Notes: generated by a model not told the origin, from the letters alone. Counted from the stretch's first letter, positions 1 to 6,754 are shown. The stretch: 13,654 nt of DNA from an uncultured Enterocloster sp. (GCA_944382045.1 CALWMT010000038.1:1-13654), one strand, 5' to 3'. Made by a program: numbers and translations.

Positions 1-516
1 CTGAACGTGCTTCGCCTAAACCTACCTCCTCTGCGCAGACGGAAGGAGGATATCCCCCTTCTTGTCCGCAGCTTTTTCCAACGGCATCCGAATGAAAACG
101 ACCTGCGTCCGATTACACTGACAGACGAGGCGATGGAGCTTCTGTGCAGATACAATTGGCCAGGAAATATTCGTGAGCTGATGAACTGCTGTGATCGTCT
201 GGCAGTGATTGCTAAAGGTAATGTGGTGGGATGTGAGGATGTTTACCGCGCATTGGAAGGAGAGTATGACATGGAGGAGGCTCCGCCAGATGGCAGAGAG
301 GAAAATGCCGAGAAACCGGAAAAAGAGGATGCGTGGCAGAATGGCGGAAGCATAAAAACACAGATGGAACAGTTTGAGGCTAAAATGCTTTTGGAGGCGC
401 TGCGGCGGGCGGAAGGAAATCAGGCAAAAGCAGCCAGAATGCTTGGAATGAGCAGATCTACATTTTGGAGAAGGCTGAACGCTGTTTCAAATGAAAAGGA
501 ATATAAATCTGAATAG
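1..516 (+). CDS. Sigma-54-dependent enhancer-binding regulator, C-terminal part (5' truncated by window)
   Basis: The open frame enters from the left edge with no start codon. It begins in the late AAA+ domain: the first residues (LNVLRLNLPPLRRRKEDIP) match the conserved 'RLNVLPL.LPPLRER.EDI' block of sigma-54 activators. The sensor-II segment NWPGNIRELMN follows near residue 57. A charged, probably flexible linker comes next (about residues 92-118, rich in Glu, Lys and Pro). The last ~50 residues form a Fis-type helix-turn-helix with the core QAKAARMLGMSRSTFWRRL. Family knowledge: such proteins are hexameric ATPases that bind upstream sites and remodel sigma-54 RNA polymerase at -24/-12 promoters. 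The N-terminal sensory domain lies outside the window, so the inducer is unknown. A perfect sigma-54 promoter starts 171 bp after the stop codon, in front of the transporter operon, which is its likely target (inference). ORF, family and role are secure; the effector is not. Confidence 0.93.
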   Translation: MNVLRLNLPPLRRRKEDIPLLVRSFFQRHPNENDLRPITLTDEAMELLCRYNWPGNIRELMNCCDRLAVIAKGNVVGCEDVYRALEGEYDMEEAPPDGREENAEKPEKEDAWQNGGSIKTQMEQFEAKMLLEALRRAEGNQAKAARMLGMSRSTFWRRLNAVSNEKEYKSE

Positions 517-536
517 AGCTCGCAATGCGGCAGATT

Positions 537-582
537 ATAAGTGTATCGTTCGGCGAAAGGGATGATACACTTATTTTGTTTT
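537..582 (+). terminator. Intrinsic terminator after the sigma-54 regulator
   Basis: An 11-bp perfect inverted repeat, ATAAGTGTATC (537-547) and GATACACTTAT (564-574), encloses a 16-nt loop. It is followed by a T-rich tail, TTTTGTTTT (574-582). It lies 20 nt after the regulator stop codon. The stem is A/T-rich but long, so the hairpin plus tail fits a rho-independent terminator. It would separate the regulator transcript from the sigma-54-driven operon downstream. Confidence 0.8.
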
Positions 583-623
583 AAAATAAGGACGAATAAA
601 ACAAAAAAATTCATTTATGAAAC

Positions 624-670
624 ATAAGCGGCTTTAAAATTTTCCAAAACCTAGGAAATTTAACGCTTAT
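624..670. promoter_or_regulatory. Long imperfect dyad, candidate enhancer (UAS) for the sigma-54 activator
   Basis: Outer arms ATAAGCG (624-630) and CGCTTAT (664-670) are perfect inverted repeats, about 40 bp centre to centre. Inner arms are also related by dyad symmetry: TTTCC (641-645) and GGAAA (654-658), flanked by A/T runs that match with small length differences. The dyad lies just upstream of the sigma-54 promoter, centred about 65 bp before the predicted start of transcription. It is therefore not in the sigma-54 transcript and is better read as a protein-binding site than an RNA hairpin. Assignment to the adjacent enhancer-binding protein rests on position only. Confidence 0.5.
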
Positions 671-686
671 TTAAGGAATATAAGAG

Positions 687-702
687 TGGCATAAAAATTG
701 CT
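687..702 (+). promoter_or_regulatory. Sigma-54 (-24/-12) promoter of the tct-amidohydrolase operon
   Basis: The sequence TGGCATAAAAATTGCT contains the invariant GG (688-689) and GC (700-701) at the exact 10-nt spacing. It also has the flanking TGGCA and TTGCT expected for a sigma-54 promoter (consensus TGGCAC-N5-TTGCW). Transcription should begin near 713, leaving a ~30-nt leader before the tctB-like ATG. The gene immediately upstream encodes a sigma-54 activator, which independently supports this assignment. Confidence 0.88.
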
Positions 703-724
703 TATTAAATAATTGACATTAGTT

Positions 725-733
725 AAGAGGAGG
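725..733 (+). promoter_or_regulatory. Ribosome binding site that fixes the tctB-like start
   Basis: AAGAGGAGG ends 9 nt before the ATG at 743. An in-frame TTG at 713 exists but falls at the predicted sigma-54 transcription start and has no ribosome site in the mRNA. This supports ATG 743 as the start. Confidence 0.8.
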
Positions 734-742
734 ATTGTCTGC

Positions 743-1201
743 ATGAAACGAGGGATTATAACAGCTGATCGGGTATTTGGCGCAGCCTGTATTATTATAG
801 GGATTCTGTGTATCAAGGAATGTATCCGCATGTATGGATTTGCCAGCAGCCTTCTATCGGGAGACCATATTGTGATGGGAATTGTGGGAGGGGTGCTTGT
901 TCTCCTGGGGGTTATTTTGGGAATAAAAAATAAGGGGCTGGGATTTACTGTGGAGCTTCCAGAGCCAGAGCTGGCAAAACGCATGGCAGGGACGGTTCTG
1001 GTACTGATTCTCTATGTATTCAGCCTGGATAAGCTGGGCTTTGTGGTTTCCACAGCGGTTTGGGGAATCTTTTGGTTCCGGCTGTTCGGGATGTATTCCT
1101 ATATACGCTGTATCATTTATTCGGCGATTACGACGGCGGCCCTATGGCTTGTATTTATCTATGGCTTGGGGATGTCATTCCCGCGGGGCATTTTAGGGTG
1201 A
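743..1201 (+). CDS. tctB: TctB-like small membrane subunit of a tripartite tricarboxylate (TTT) transporter
   Basis: The protein has 152 residues from ATG 743, chosen by the ribosome site above. It is strongly hydrophobic, with likely membrane segments near residues 10-27, 43-61, 80-95, 97-115 and 121-140. A short polar stretch (about 62-79) separates the first pair from the rest. This size and layout fit the poorly conserved TctB family. The call depends mostly on the next gene, an unmistakable TctA. Family knowledge: TctB is the small integral membrane partner of the large TctA permease in secondary uptake systems that use a periplasmic or lipoprotein solute-binding TctC. It is the first gene after the sigma-54 promoter and lies 28 bp upstream of tctA. 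The symbol denotes family, not a tested citrate substrate. Confidence 0.85.
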   Translation: MKRGIITADRVFGAACIIIGILCIKECIRMYGFASSLLSGDHIVMGIVGGVLVLLGVILGIKNKGLGFTVELPEPELAKRMAGTVLVLILYVFSLDKLGFVVSTAVWGIFWFRLFGMYSYIRCIIYSAITTAALWLVFIYGLGMSFPRGILG

Positions 1202-1229
1202 CTGAGATAGAGCAGAAGGAGGGGAATTC

Positions 1230-2759
1230 ATGTTAGATTCATTACAAATGCTGGCTAATGGCTTTCTGACAGCAGGAAGCCTTATGAACCTGCTGATGGC
1301 AGCGCTCGGCGCGCTGGTGGGAACCTTGGTTGGCGTGCTTCCGGGATTGGGCGCGGCATCTGCGATTGCTATATTGATTCCAGTGACAGCGGTCCTTGAA
1401 CCGACCCAGGCGATTATCATGCTGGCAGGTATCTACTACGGAGCCCAGTATGGGGGATCAACTACGGCGATTCTGCTGAATATACCGGGGGAAACCGCGT
1501 CGATTCCCACCTGCCTGGATGGATATCCCATGGCGAAGCAGGGAAGAGGCGGCCCAGCGCTTGGAATATCCGCCATCGCATCCTGTCTGGCAGGGCTTTT
1601 AGGGGTGGCAGGCCTTGCGTTTTTTGCCCCTATATTTGCGGAGTACGCGCTGAAATTTGGTCCGCCGGAATATTTTGCACTGATGGTTTTATCTCTGAGT
1701 ATCATTGTCAACTTCTCGGGAGAGCAGGTATTAAAGGGCTTTGCTATGGGAATCCTGGGCTATGTTCTGTCCATGGTGGGAATGGGAATCACCAGCGGAC
1801 TTCCCAGGCTGACCTTTGGCAGTGTGACGCTGACCAGAGGGTTTGACTCCATTCCTATCATTATCGGACTGTTTGCCCTCCCAGAGGTGTTTAAGGGAAT
1901 GGAGGAAAAGACCGTGGCAATATCCTCGGGAAAGATCGGGAGTATTTATCCTTCCCTGAAGGATCTAAGAGAGAGCTTCTGGCCGATGCTTCGGGGCTGG
2001 GCGATTGGATTTTTCCTTGGCCTGCTGCCGGGATGTTCACCTGCGGTTTCGACCTTCATGTCCTATGACGTGGAAAAGCGGGTATCGAAGCATCCGGAGC
2101 GGTTCGGACAGGGAGAGATTGCAGGAGTGGCGGGGCCTGAGGCAGCCAACAACGCCAACAGCCAGGCGGGCTTTATTCCCTTGTTCTCCTTTGGAATTCC
2201 TGCGTCCCCAGCGCTGGCTGTTCTCCTTGCCGGATTGATGATCTACGGACTGCAGCCTGGTCCCATGCTGTTTACACAGCAGGATGGATTCGTCTGGACC
2301 GTGATTGCCAGCATGTTTATCGGAAATTTTATGCTTCTGTTTTTGAACCTTCCGCTGGTGGGCATATGGGTGCGTTTAACCCGCATTCCATATGGCATAT
2401 TGGGACCCGTGATCCTATTCCTGTGTGTGATTGGTTCTTATTCCAGCCGAAACAGCATGTTTGACGTAGGCGTTACAGTTGTATTTGGAATTTTGGGATA
2501 TTTTCTGCAGAAGTACCGCTTCCCCATTGTCCCCCTGGTTCTATGCAGCATTTTGGGGTCTACAATGGAGCGGGGCTTTATCCAGTCCATGGCGATGAGC
2601 GGCGACAATCTGCTGATCTTTGTACAGCGCCCGATTTCCTGCGGAATCCTGATTTTGACTGTGATCCTCACCGTGATTTCCTTCAAGGCAATGCGCAAGA
2701 CAAAGAAGATGGCGGCAGAGGCAGCGGGGGATGATATCGATATAGGCAGCGGAGCTTGA
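1230..2759 (+). CDS. tctA: TctA-like large permease subunit of a TTT transporter
   Basis: The protein has 509 residues, the normal length for TctA (about 500). An AGAAGGAGGGG ribosome site (1214-1224) precedes ATG 1230. It shows family hallmarks. These include GVLPGLGAASAIA near residues 35-47, YYGAQYGGSTTAILLNIPGE at about 69-88, and the DGYPMAKQGRGGPAL loop at about 97-111. A second-half copy follows: GLLPGCSPAVSTF, then GPEAANNANSQAG and FSFGIPASPALAVLLAG. The two LPG motifs reflect the internal duplication of the family. About ten to twelve hydrophobic segments are visible. It is the ion-coupled translocation channel, receiving substrate from the TctC protein two genes on. It follows tctB by 28 bp and precedes tctC by 65 bp. 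The substrate cannot be read from sequence; TTT members carry citrate, tartrate, terephthalate, glutamate and other carboxylates. Confidence 0.97.
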   Translation: MLDSLQMLANGFLTAGSLMNLLMAALGALVGTLVGVLPGLGAASAIAILIPVTAVLEPTQAIIMLAGIYYGAQYGGSTTAILLNIPGETASIPTCLDGYPMAKQGRGGPALGISAIASCLAGLLGVAGLAFFAPIFAEYALKFGPPEYFALMVLSLSIIVNFSGEQVLKGFAMGILGYVLSMVGMGITSGLPRLTFGSVTLTRGFDSIPIIIGLFALPEVFKGMEEKTVAISSGKIGSIYPSLKDLRESFWPMLRGWAIGFFLGLLPGCSPAVSTFMSYDVEKRVSKHPERFGQGEIAGVAGPEAANNANSQAGFIPLFSFGIPASPALAVLLAGLMIYGLQPGPMLFTQQDGFVWTVIASMFIGNFMLLFLNLPLVGIWVRLTRIPYGILGPVILFLCVIGSYSSRNSMFDVGVTVVFGILGYFLQKYRFPIVPLVLCSILGSTMERGFIQSMAMSGDNLLIFVQRPISCGILILTVILTVISFKAMRKTKKMAAEAAGDDIDIGSGA

Positions 2760-2824
2760 TAATAGAAGGAAAAGCTCGGATGGAACGTCCGAAAAATATA
2801 CATGCACAAAGAAAGGAGCTTATT

Positions 2825-3913
2825 ATGAAAAAAAGAATGTTGACAGTGATGGCGGGGATGCTTGCGGCGGCAGTTTTAGGAGGCTGCTCAGGTAGTACAG
2901 GCGCGGAGACAGAGGCTGCGCAGACAGCTTCCAAGGCAGAGGAGACGGAGGCTGTTCAGGCAGAAGCAGAGACGGAAGCTGCCCAAGCGGAGGAGCAGGG
3001 GACAGATTCCCAGTATCCGGAAAAGGGAATTGAGATTGTGGTGTGCGTGTCACCCGGCGGGACTCCGGATGTTATGACGCGTCTGGCGGCAAACTGGCTC
3101 GGCGAATACTGGGGAGTCCCGGTCACGGTTACAAATAAGTCGGGCGGAGGCGCGATCCCTGGAGCGCTGGAGGCGCTGGACGCAGACCCCGATGGCTATA
3201 CGGTCTGCGCGATCACCTCACAGAATTCCAGCCAGCAGCATGGAGCAAATACAGCGCCGCCTTTGGATGTAAATATACCCACCTACCTGTGCCGCGTCTT
3301 TGATGTGGACTTAGCCCTGACGGTAAATGCGGAGTCCGAATGGCAGGACATTAAGAGCTTTAACGAATGGGCGGTGGCAAATCCAGATGAGATGATCTGT
3401 GCGAATACGGGAGCGGTGTCTACGGCGGCATTTGCGACTGCGGAATGGTATGATGCCATAGGCGGAGATGTGAGCCAGCTTCGCATGCTGACCACAGCCG
3501 GAGGCTCTGACAGCGCCACTCAGCTTGCGGCAGGAAACTGCACGATGAATTTTGGAGATTTTGCTGGCTCCCGTTCCATGGTAGATGCGGGCAAGATTCG
3601 TTATCTGGCAACCTCTGCGAAGGAGCGCAATCCCTACTATCCGGATGTGCCTACTATGGCGGAGAACGGAGTGGAGGGGCTAAGTGTCAGCATGTGGATC
3701 GGCTACATGGCCCCCGAAGGGACACCGCAGTACGTAGTTGACGCATGGAATGAGGCTGTGCAGGCTATGATTGAGGATGAAGGCTTCAAGGAGGGGCTTG
3801 CCAATGTGACAGGAAGAACAGCCTATATGAATTCTGAGGACTTTAAGAGCCTGATTCTGCAGGAATGCGATACGTATCAGACACTGGCAGAAAAATTAGG
3901 AGTCCGTCAGTAA
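2825..3913 (+). CDS. tctC: TctC/Bug-family solute-binding lipoprotein of the TTT transporter
   Basis: The protein has 362 residues from ATG 2825, preceded by AAAGGAG (2812-2818). The frame is open further upstream, but only this start places a lipoprotein signal at the N-terminus: positive residues (MKKR), a hydrophobic core, then the lipobox VLGGC with the lipidated Cys at residue 21. Residues 22-63 form an Ala/Glu/Thr-rich tether with three copies of ETEA(A/V)Q (28-33, 40-45, 49-54). The binding domain starts near residue 64 with YPEKGIEIVVCVSPGGTPDVMTRLAANWL. This matches the Bug/TctC opening block, which contacts the carboxylate ligand. GGGAIPGALEAL, PDGYT and the DVPTMAENGVEGLSV block near the C-terminus are further family marks. 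It delivers ligand to TctA/TctB on the outer face of the membrane. Tether plus lipid anchor is the Gram-positive arrangement. Confidence 0.95.
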   Translation: MKKRMLTVMAGMLAAAVLGGCSGSTGAETEAAQTASKAEETEAVQAEAETEAAQAEEQGTDSQYPEKGIEIVVCVSPGGTPDVMTRLAANWLGEYWGVPVTVTNKSGGGAIPGALEALDADPDGYTVCAITSQNSSQQHGANTAPPLDVNIPTYLCRVFDVDLALTVNAESEWQDIKSFNEWAVANPDEMICANTGAVSTAAFATAEWYDAIGGDVSQLRMLTTAGGSDSATQLAAGNCTMNFGDFAGSRSMVDAGKIRYLATSAKERNPYYPDVPTMAENGVEGLSVSMWIGYMAPEGTPQYVVDAWNEAVQAMIEDEGFKEGLANVTGRTAYMNSEDFKSLILQECDTYQTLAEKLGVRQ

Positions 3914-3930
3914 TAGAGAAGGGAGACAGA

Positions 3931-5082
3931 ATGAAGGTAGATTTGCTGCTGAAAGGCGGGCATGTCATTGACAGAGATCAGGAAATAAATGAGATGGCAG
4001 ACGTGGCAGTCAAGGACGGAAGAATATGGGATGTATCCTCGAAGCTGTCTGTGGAAGCCAAGGAGACGATCGATGCAGAGGGCTGCATCGTCTCTCCAGG
4101 TCTCATTGACAACCATCTGCACATGTATGCGGACGCCACGGATGCGGGAATAGACGCAAATATCGGCCTGCTGCCAAACGGGGTGACAACAGGTGTGGAG
4201 GGAGGAAGCCCGGGTGTGGCCAATTATGAGCAGTATCGAAAAACCGTGATCAATCAGAGCCGGGTGCGGATTAAATGCTATATCAGTGCGGCCTCCACAG
4301 GAATGATTACCAGAAAATATCCTGAAAATTTCAATCCGGATTATTTTGAGAGGGAGCGGATCTGTGCCCTGTTTAAGAAATATCCAGATGAATTAAAGGG
4401 CTTGAAAATACGCTTCAGCAAGCCGATCATTGGAGAATTGGGAATGAGGCCGCTGGAGGAGGTGGTAAAGCTGGCAGATGAGATTGGCTGCCATGTCACG
4501 GTACATATCACGAATCCCGCGGAGGATGTGGGAGAAATTGCCAGAAGGCTGCGGCCGGGAGATATACTGTGCCACATTTATCAGGGAAAAGGCGATACGA
4601 TTCTGGATGAGAATGACAGGGTAAAACCGCTTGTGCGGGAGGCCAGGGAGCGCGGCGTATTTATGGATGCCTGCAACGGCGCGTTCAATTTTTCAATCGA
4701 TGTGGCAAAAAAAGCGATTGCGGATGGATTTTATCCGGATATTATTAGTACGGATTACAATACCATGACCATGTATCATCATCCGGTGATCTCTCTGCCA
4801 TACCTGATGAGCAAGTATTTGGCCTTTGGGATGAAGGTGGAGGATGTGTTTGCAGCATGTACCTCCACGCCGGCCAGAGCCATTGGAATGTCTGGAGAAA
4901 TCGGGACGCTGCACCCTGGGGCACCGGCTGATATCGCGGTATTCCGTCTGGAAGAGCGGAATGTATTATTTTATGACTGCCATGAGAATACTATGGAGGG
5001 CCGTCAGATACTGGTTCCCCAGATGACGGTAAAGGATGGATGCATTATGTTCCGTCAGGTTACCTTTAACAAAGAGCTTTAG
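3931..5082 (+). CDS. Metal-dependent amidohydrolase (dihydroorotase-like / EF_0837-type family)
   Basis: The protein has 383 residues from ATG 3931, with AAGGGAG (3919-3925) upstream; the longer open frame has no ribosome site. It has the amidohydrolase build: a small beta domain at both ends (MKVDLLLKGGHVID..., and ...GAPADIAVFRLEERNV) around a TIM barrel. Likely metal ligands are H62 and H64 (GLIDNHLHMY), K159 as the carboxylated lysine (GLKIRFSK), H192 (VTVHITN), H215 (LCHIYQGKG) and D275 (ISTDYN). All six are present, so it should be an active binuclear enzyme. It most resembles the EF_0837-like amidohydrolase/deacetylase group, whose members include enzymes acting on N-acyl amino acids and cyclic amides; exact substrate unknown. 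It begins 17 bp after tctC and is the last gene of the sigma-54 operon, so it probably hydrolyses what the transporter imports (inference). Confidence 0.88.
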   Translation: MKVDLLLKGGHVIDRDQEINEMADVAVKDGRIWDVSSKLSVEAKETIDAEGCIVSPGLIDNHLHMYADATDAGIDANIGLLPNGVTTGVEGGSPGVANYEQYRKTVINQSRVRIKCYISAASTGMITRKYPENFNPDYFERERICALFKKYPDELKGLKIRFSKPIIGELGMRPLEEVVKLADEIGCHVTVHITNPAEDVGEIARRLRPGDILCHIYQGKGDTILDENDRVKPLVREARERGVFMDACNGAFNFSIDVAKKAIADGFYPDIISTDYNTMTMYHHPVISLPYLMSKYLAFGMKVEDVFAACTSTPARAIGMSGEIGTLHPGAPADIAVFRLEERNVLFYDCHENTMEGRQILVPQMTVKDGCIMFRQVTFNKEL

Positions 5083-5125
5083 CGAGTACTCGAAACAGTG
5101 CATACCCAATATAATCCATAAAGAG

Positions 5126-5167
5126 ATCCCCGGAAAGGCTGGTATATGGCCTCCCGGGGATTTCTCT
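5126..5167. terminator. Hairpin terminator between convergent genes
   Basis: ATCCCCGG (5126-5133) pairs with CCGGGGAT (5154-5161). An inner AGGC (5136-5139) and GCCT (5149-5152) extend the stem across small bulges. The plus-strand tail is TTTCTCT; the minus-strand tail is CTCTTTAT. Both tails are only moderately T-rich. The stem lies 43 bp after the amidohydrolase stop and 34 bp beyond the stop of the facing FAD-dependent gene, so a bidirectional terminator is likely. Confidence 0.7.
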
Positions 5168-5195
5168 ATGTGGGCGAACGTTTCCGCGGGCATAC

Positions 5196-6617
5196 TTATT
5201 TGACGGATGTGCCGTCAAGCCTCTGCAAAATACTCCGCGCCACGCTCAGTCCATTGGCAGAGGCCTGCTGAAGCCCCCGCGTGACCGAGGCGCCGTCGCC
5301 GATGGCCCGCAGCCCGCGGATGCTGGTCTCGAAGTCGGAATTGACGACCACCTTGTTGGAGTAGAACTTTACCTCAACGCCGTAGAGAAGGGTCTCATCG
5401 CTGGCGATGCCGGGGGTGACCTTGTCGAGGGCCAAGAGCATTTCCTTGATATCCGTCATGATGCGGTGGGGGAGCACCAGGGAGAGATCGCCGGGCACCG
5501 CATCCTTTAAGGTGGGAATCAGGTTGCTGCGGCAGAGACGCTCCTCTGTGGTGCGGCGCCCCCGCAGAAAATCGCCAAAGGCCTGAACCATGATTTTCCC
5601 GCCGCAGAGCATGTTGGAGAGCTGGGCAATGTGCTTGCCGTACTCAATGGGCTCATTGAAGGGCTTGGTGAAATTCTTGCTCACCAGCAGGGCAAAATTG
5701 GTATTGTGGGTCTTATATTCCTTGGACTTGTAGGCGTGGCCGTTTACCACTGCCAGTCCATTTTCGTAATACTCTGCCGCCACCTCACCGGAGGGATTGG
5801 TGCAGAAGGTGCGGACCTTATCGTCAAAGGTGGGGGTGTAGTAGACCAGCTTTGCCTCGTAGAGATTTTCATTGAGGAAGGCCATTACCTCGTCCCGAAC
5901 CTCTACCCGGACACCAATATCCACCGTGCCCACCTGGGTTTCGATGCCGTGGTCTGAGCAGATGTGGGAGAACCAGTCAGAGCCCTCCCGGCCGATGGCG
6001 GCTATTACCTCCGGCGCGTAATAGGCCTCGCCCTTATCTGTGACCACACCCTTTGCAGTGCCGTTTTCAATGATCAGGTCCTTGACCATGGTGTTGAATT
6101 CCATCGTGACCCCATGGGAGAGCAGATGCTCCTGGAGCCGGGTATAGATTTTATAGCCCTCCTCTGTTCCCAGGTGGCGGATGGGGCATTCGATCAGCTT
6201 TAGGTTGGCTCCGATGGCCTTGCGCCGGATTTCCTGAATCTCCCTCTGCTTGTCAACGCCGTATACATGGGTATCTGCCCCGAACTTGAGGTAAATCGCA
6301 TCGGATTCGCGGATGAGCGCAGAGGCGCGGTCATAGCCAAGAATTTCCGGCAGATTTCCCCCTACATCGGGCGAGAGGGAGAGCTTCCCGTCGGAGAATG
6401 CACCGGCTCCCGCAAAGCCTGTGGTGATGGAGCAGGGATTGCAGCCGGCACATACATTGGTCTTCCTCTTGGGACAGACCCGCTTCTCAATAGGCCTGCC
6501 CTTCTCGATCATGCGTATTCTGAGGTCTGGACGCTGACGAATGAGCTCGTAAGCGCAGAATATGCCGGAGGGACCGGCTCCTATAATGATTACGTCGCAG
6601 GTATTGCTGTGATTCAT
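5196..6617 (-). CDS. FAD-dependent dehydrogenase/oxidoreductase of the COG2509 family
   Basis: The protein has 473 residues starting at ATG 6617, with AAGGAG (6625-6630) 7 nt upstream. A longer frame exists but lacks a ribosome site, and the FAD-binding fold starts correctly from this Met. Residues 8-18 (DVIIIGAGPSG) form the Rossmann dinucleotide-binding GxGxxG loop, with E38 at the end of strand 2 as the ribose-binding acid. Then follow four cysteines, C48, C56, C59 and C62 (C-x7-C-x2-C-x2-C), and the block GFAGAGAFSDGKLSLSPDVGG. The C-terminal FAD motif is AIGDGASVTRGLQQASANGL. This set identifies the uncharacterised FAD-dependent dehydrogenase family COG2509; no reaction has been firmly assigned, to my knowledge. 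It is cytoplasmic, with no signal or membrane segment. Its leader carries a putative purine riboswitch and terminator, so purine-dependent control is predicted. Confidence 0.92.
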   Translation of the reverse strand: MNHSNTCDVIIIGAGPSGIFCAYELIRQRPDLRIRMIEKGRPIEKRVCPKRKTNVCAGCNPCSITTGFAGAGAFSDGKLSLSPDVGGNLPEILGYDRASALIRESDAIYLKFGADTHVYGVDKQREIQEIRRKAIGANLKLIECPIRHLGTEEGYKIYTRLQEHLLSHGVTMEFNTMVKDLIIENGTAKGVVTDKGEAYYAPEVIAAIGREGSDWFSHICSDHGIETQVGTVDIGVRVEVRDEVMAFLNENLYEAKLVYYTPTFDDKVRTFCTNPSGEVAAEYYENGLAVVNGHAYKSKEYKTHNTNFALLVSKNFTKPFNEPIEYGKHIAQLSNMLCGGKIMVQAFGDFLRGRRTTEERLCRSNLIPTLKDAVPGDLSLVLPHRIMTDIKEMLLALDKVTPGIASDETLLYGVEVKFYSNKVVVNSDFETSIRGLRAIGDGASVTRGLQQASANGLSVARSILQRLDGTSVK

Positions 6618-6643
6618 GGAAAAACTCCTTTCTAAAATAGATC

Positions 6644-6663
6644 GTGCATATCTGCATATGCAC
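6644..6663 (-). promoter_or_regulatory. Perfect 8-bp hairpin/palindrome just upstream of the FAD-gene ribosome site
   Basis: GTGCATAT (6644-6651) and ATATGCAC (6656-6663) are perfect inverted repeats around a 4-nt loop. It lies immediately after the U-tract of the riboswitch terminator and 13 nt before the ribosome site. It would be present in read-through mRNA and might space or shield the ribosome site, or be an operator; no specific role can be read. Confidence 0.45.
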
Positions 6664-6721
6664 AAAAAATACCAGCATGCCAGAAATAGAAGCTTGTAGT
6701 CAACTATTCCGGCAGCTGGTA
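6664..6721 (-). terminator. Intrinsic terminator overlapping the riboswitch aptamer
   Basis: On the minus strand, TACCAGCTGCCGGAATAG (6721-6704) pairs with the segment at 6689-6670. There are 18 pairs, including one G-U, two single-base bulges and a 14-nt loop (6690-6703). Six Ts follow at 6669-6664. This is a textbook intrinsic terminator inside the leader of the FAD-dependent gene. Its 5' arm comprises UACC of aptamer J2/3 plus most of the P3 arm, so terminator and aptamer cannot form together. It may also stop read-through from the upstream permease gene. Confidence 0.88.
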
Positions 6722-6754
6722 GAAACGTTCATCCAATCATGAACTTATACAGGC
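6692..6754 (-). ncRNA. Putative purine riboswitch aptamer (guanine-type, C74)
   Basis: The minus strand reads as a purine-riboswitch three-way junction. P1 is GCCTGTA (6754-6748) with TACAAGC (6698-6692), with one mismatch. J1/2 begins TAA. P2 is GTTCAT (6744-6739) with ATGAAC (6732-6727), closing loop L2 GATTGG. J2/3 is the hallmark GTTTCTACC (6726-6718). P3 runs from the last C of that motif to the G of GACTAC, with loop L3 CCGGAA. The 3' junction GAC-TAC has C at the position equivalent to 74, which selects guanine-type ligands; adenine switches have T. The equivalents of U22, U47 and U51 are present. L2 GG and L3 CC could form the kissing pairs. Both loops are one residue shorter than the usual seven, and P2 has six pairs. 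A promoter lies upstream, and a terminator and a gene lie downstream in the right order. Assigned by eye from motif and structure, not by a covariance model. Confidence 0.82.

Noticed and set aside
713..742. TTG start at 713 adding ten residues to the TctB-like protein
   Set aside because: It coincides with the predicted sigma-54 start of transcription and has no ribosome site; ATG 743 has a strong one.
6692..6754. Adenine riboswitch
   Set aside because: The junction reads GACTAC, placing C at position 74; adenine-specific switches have T there.
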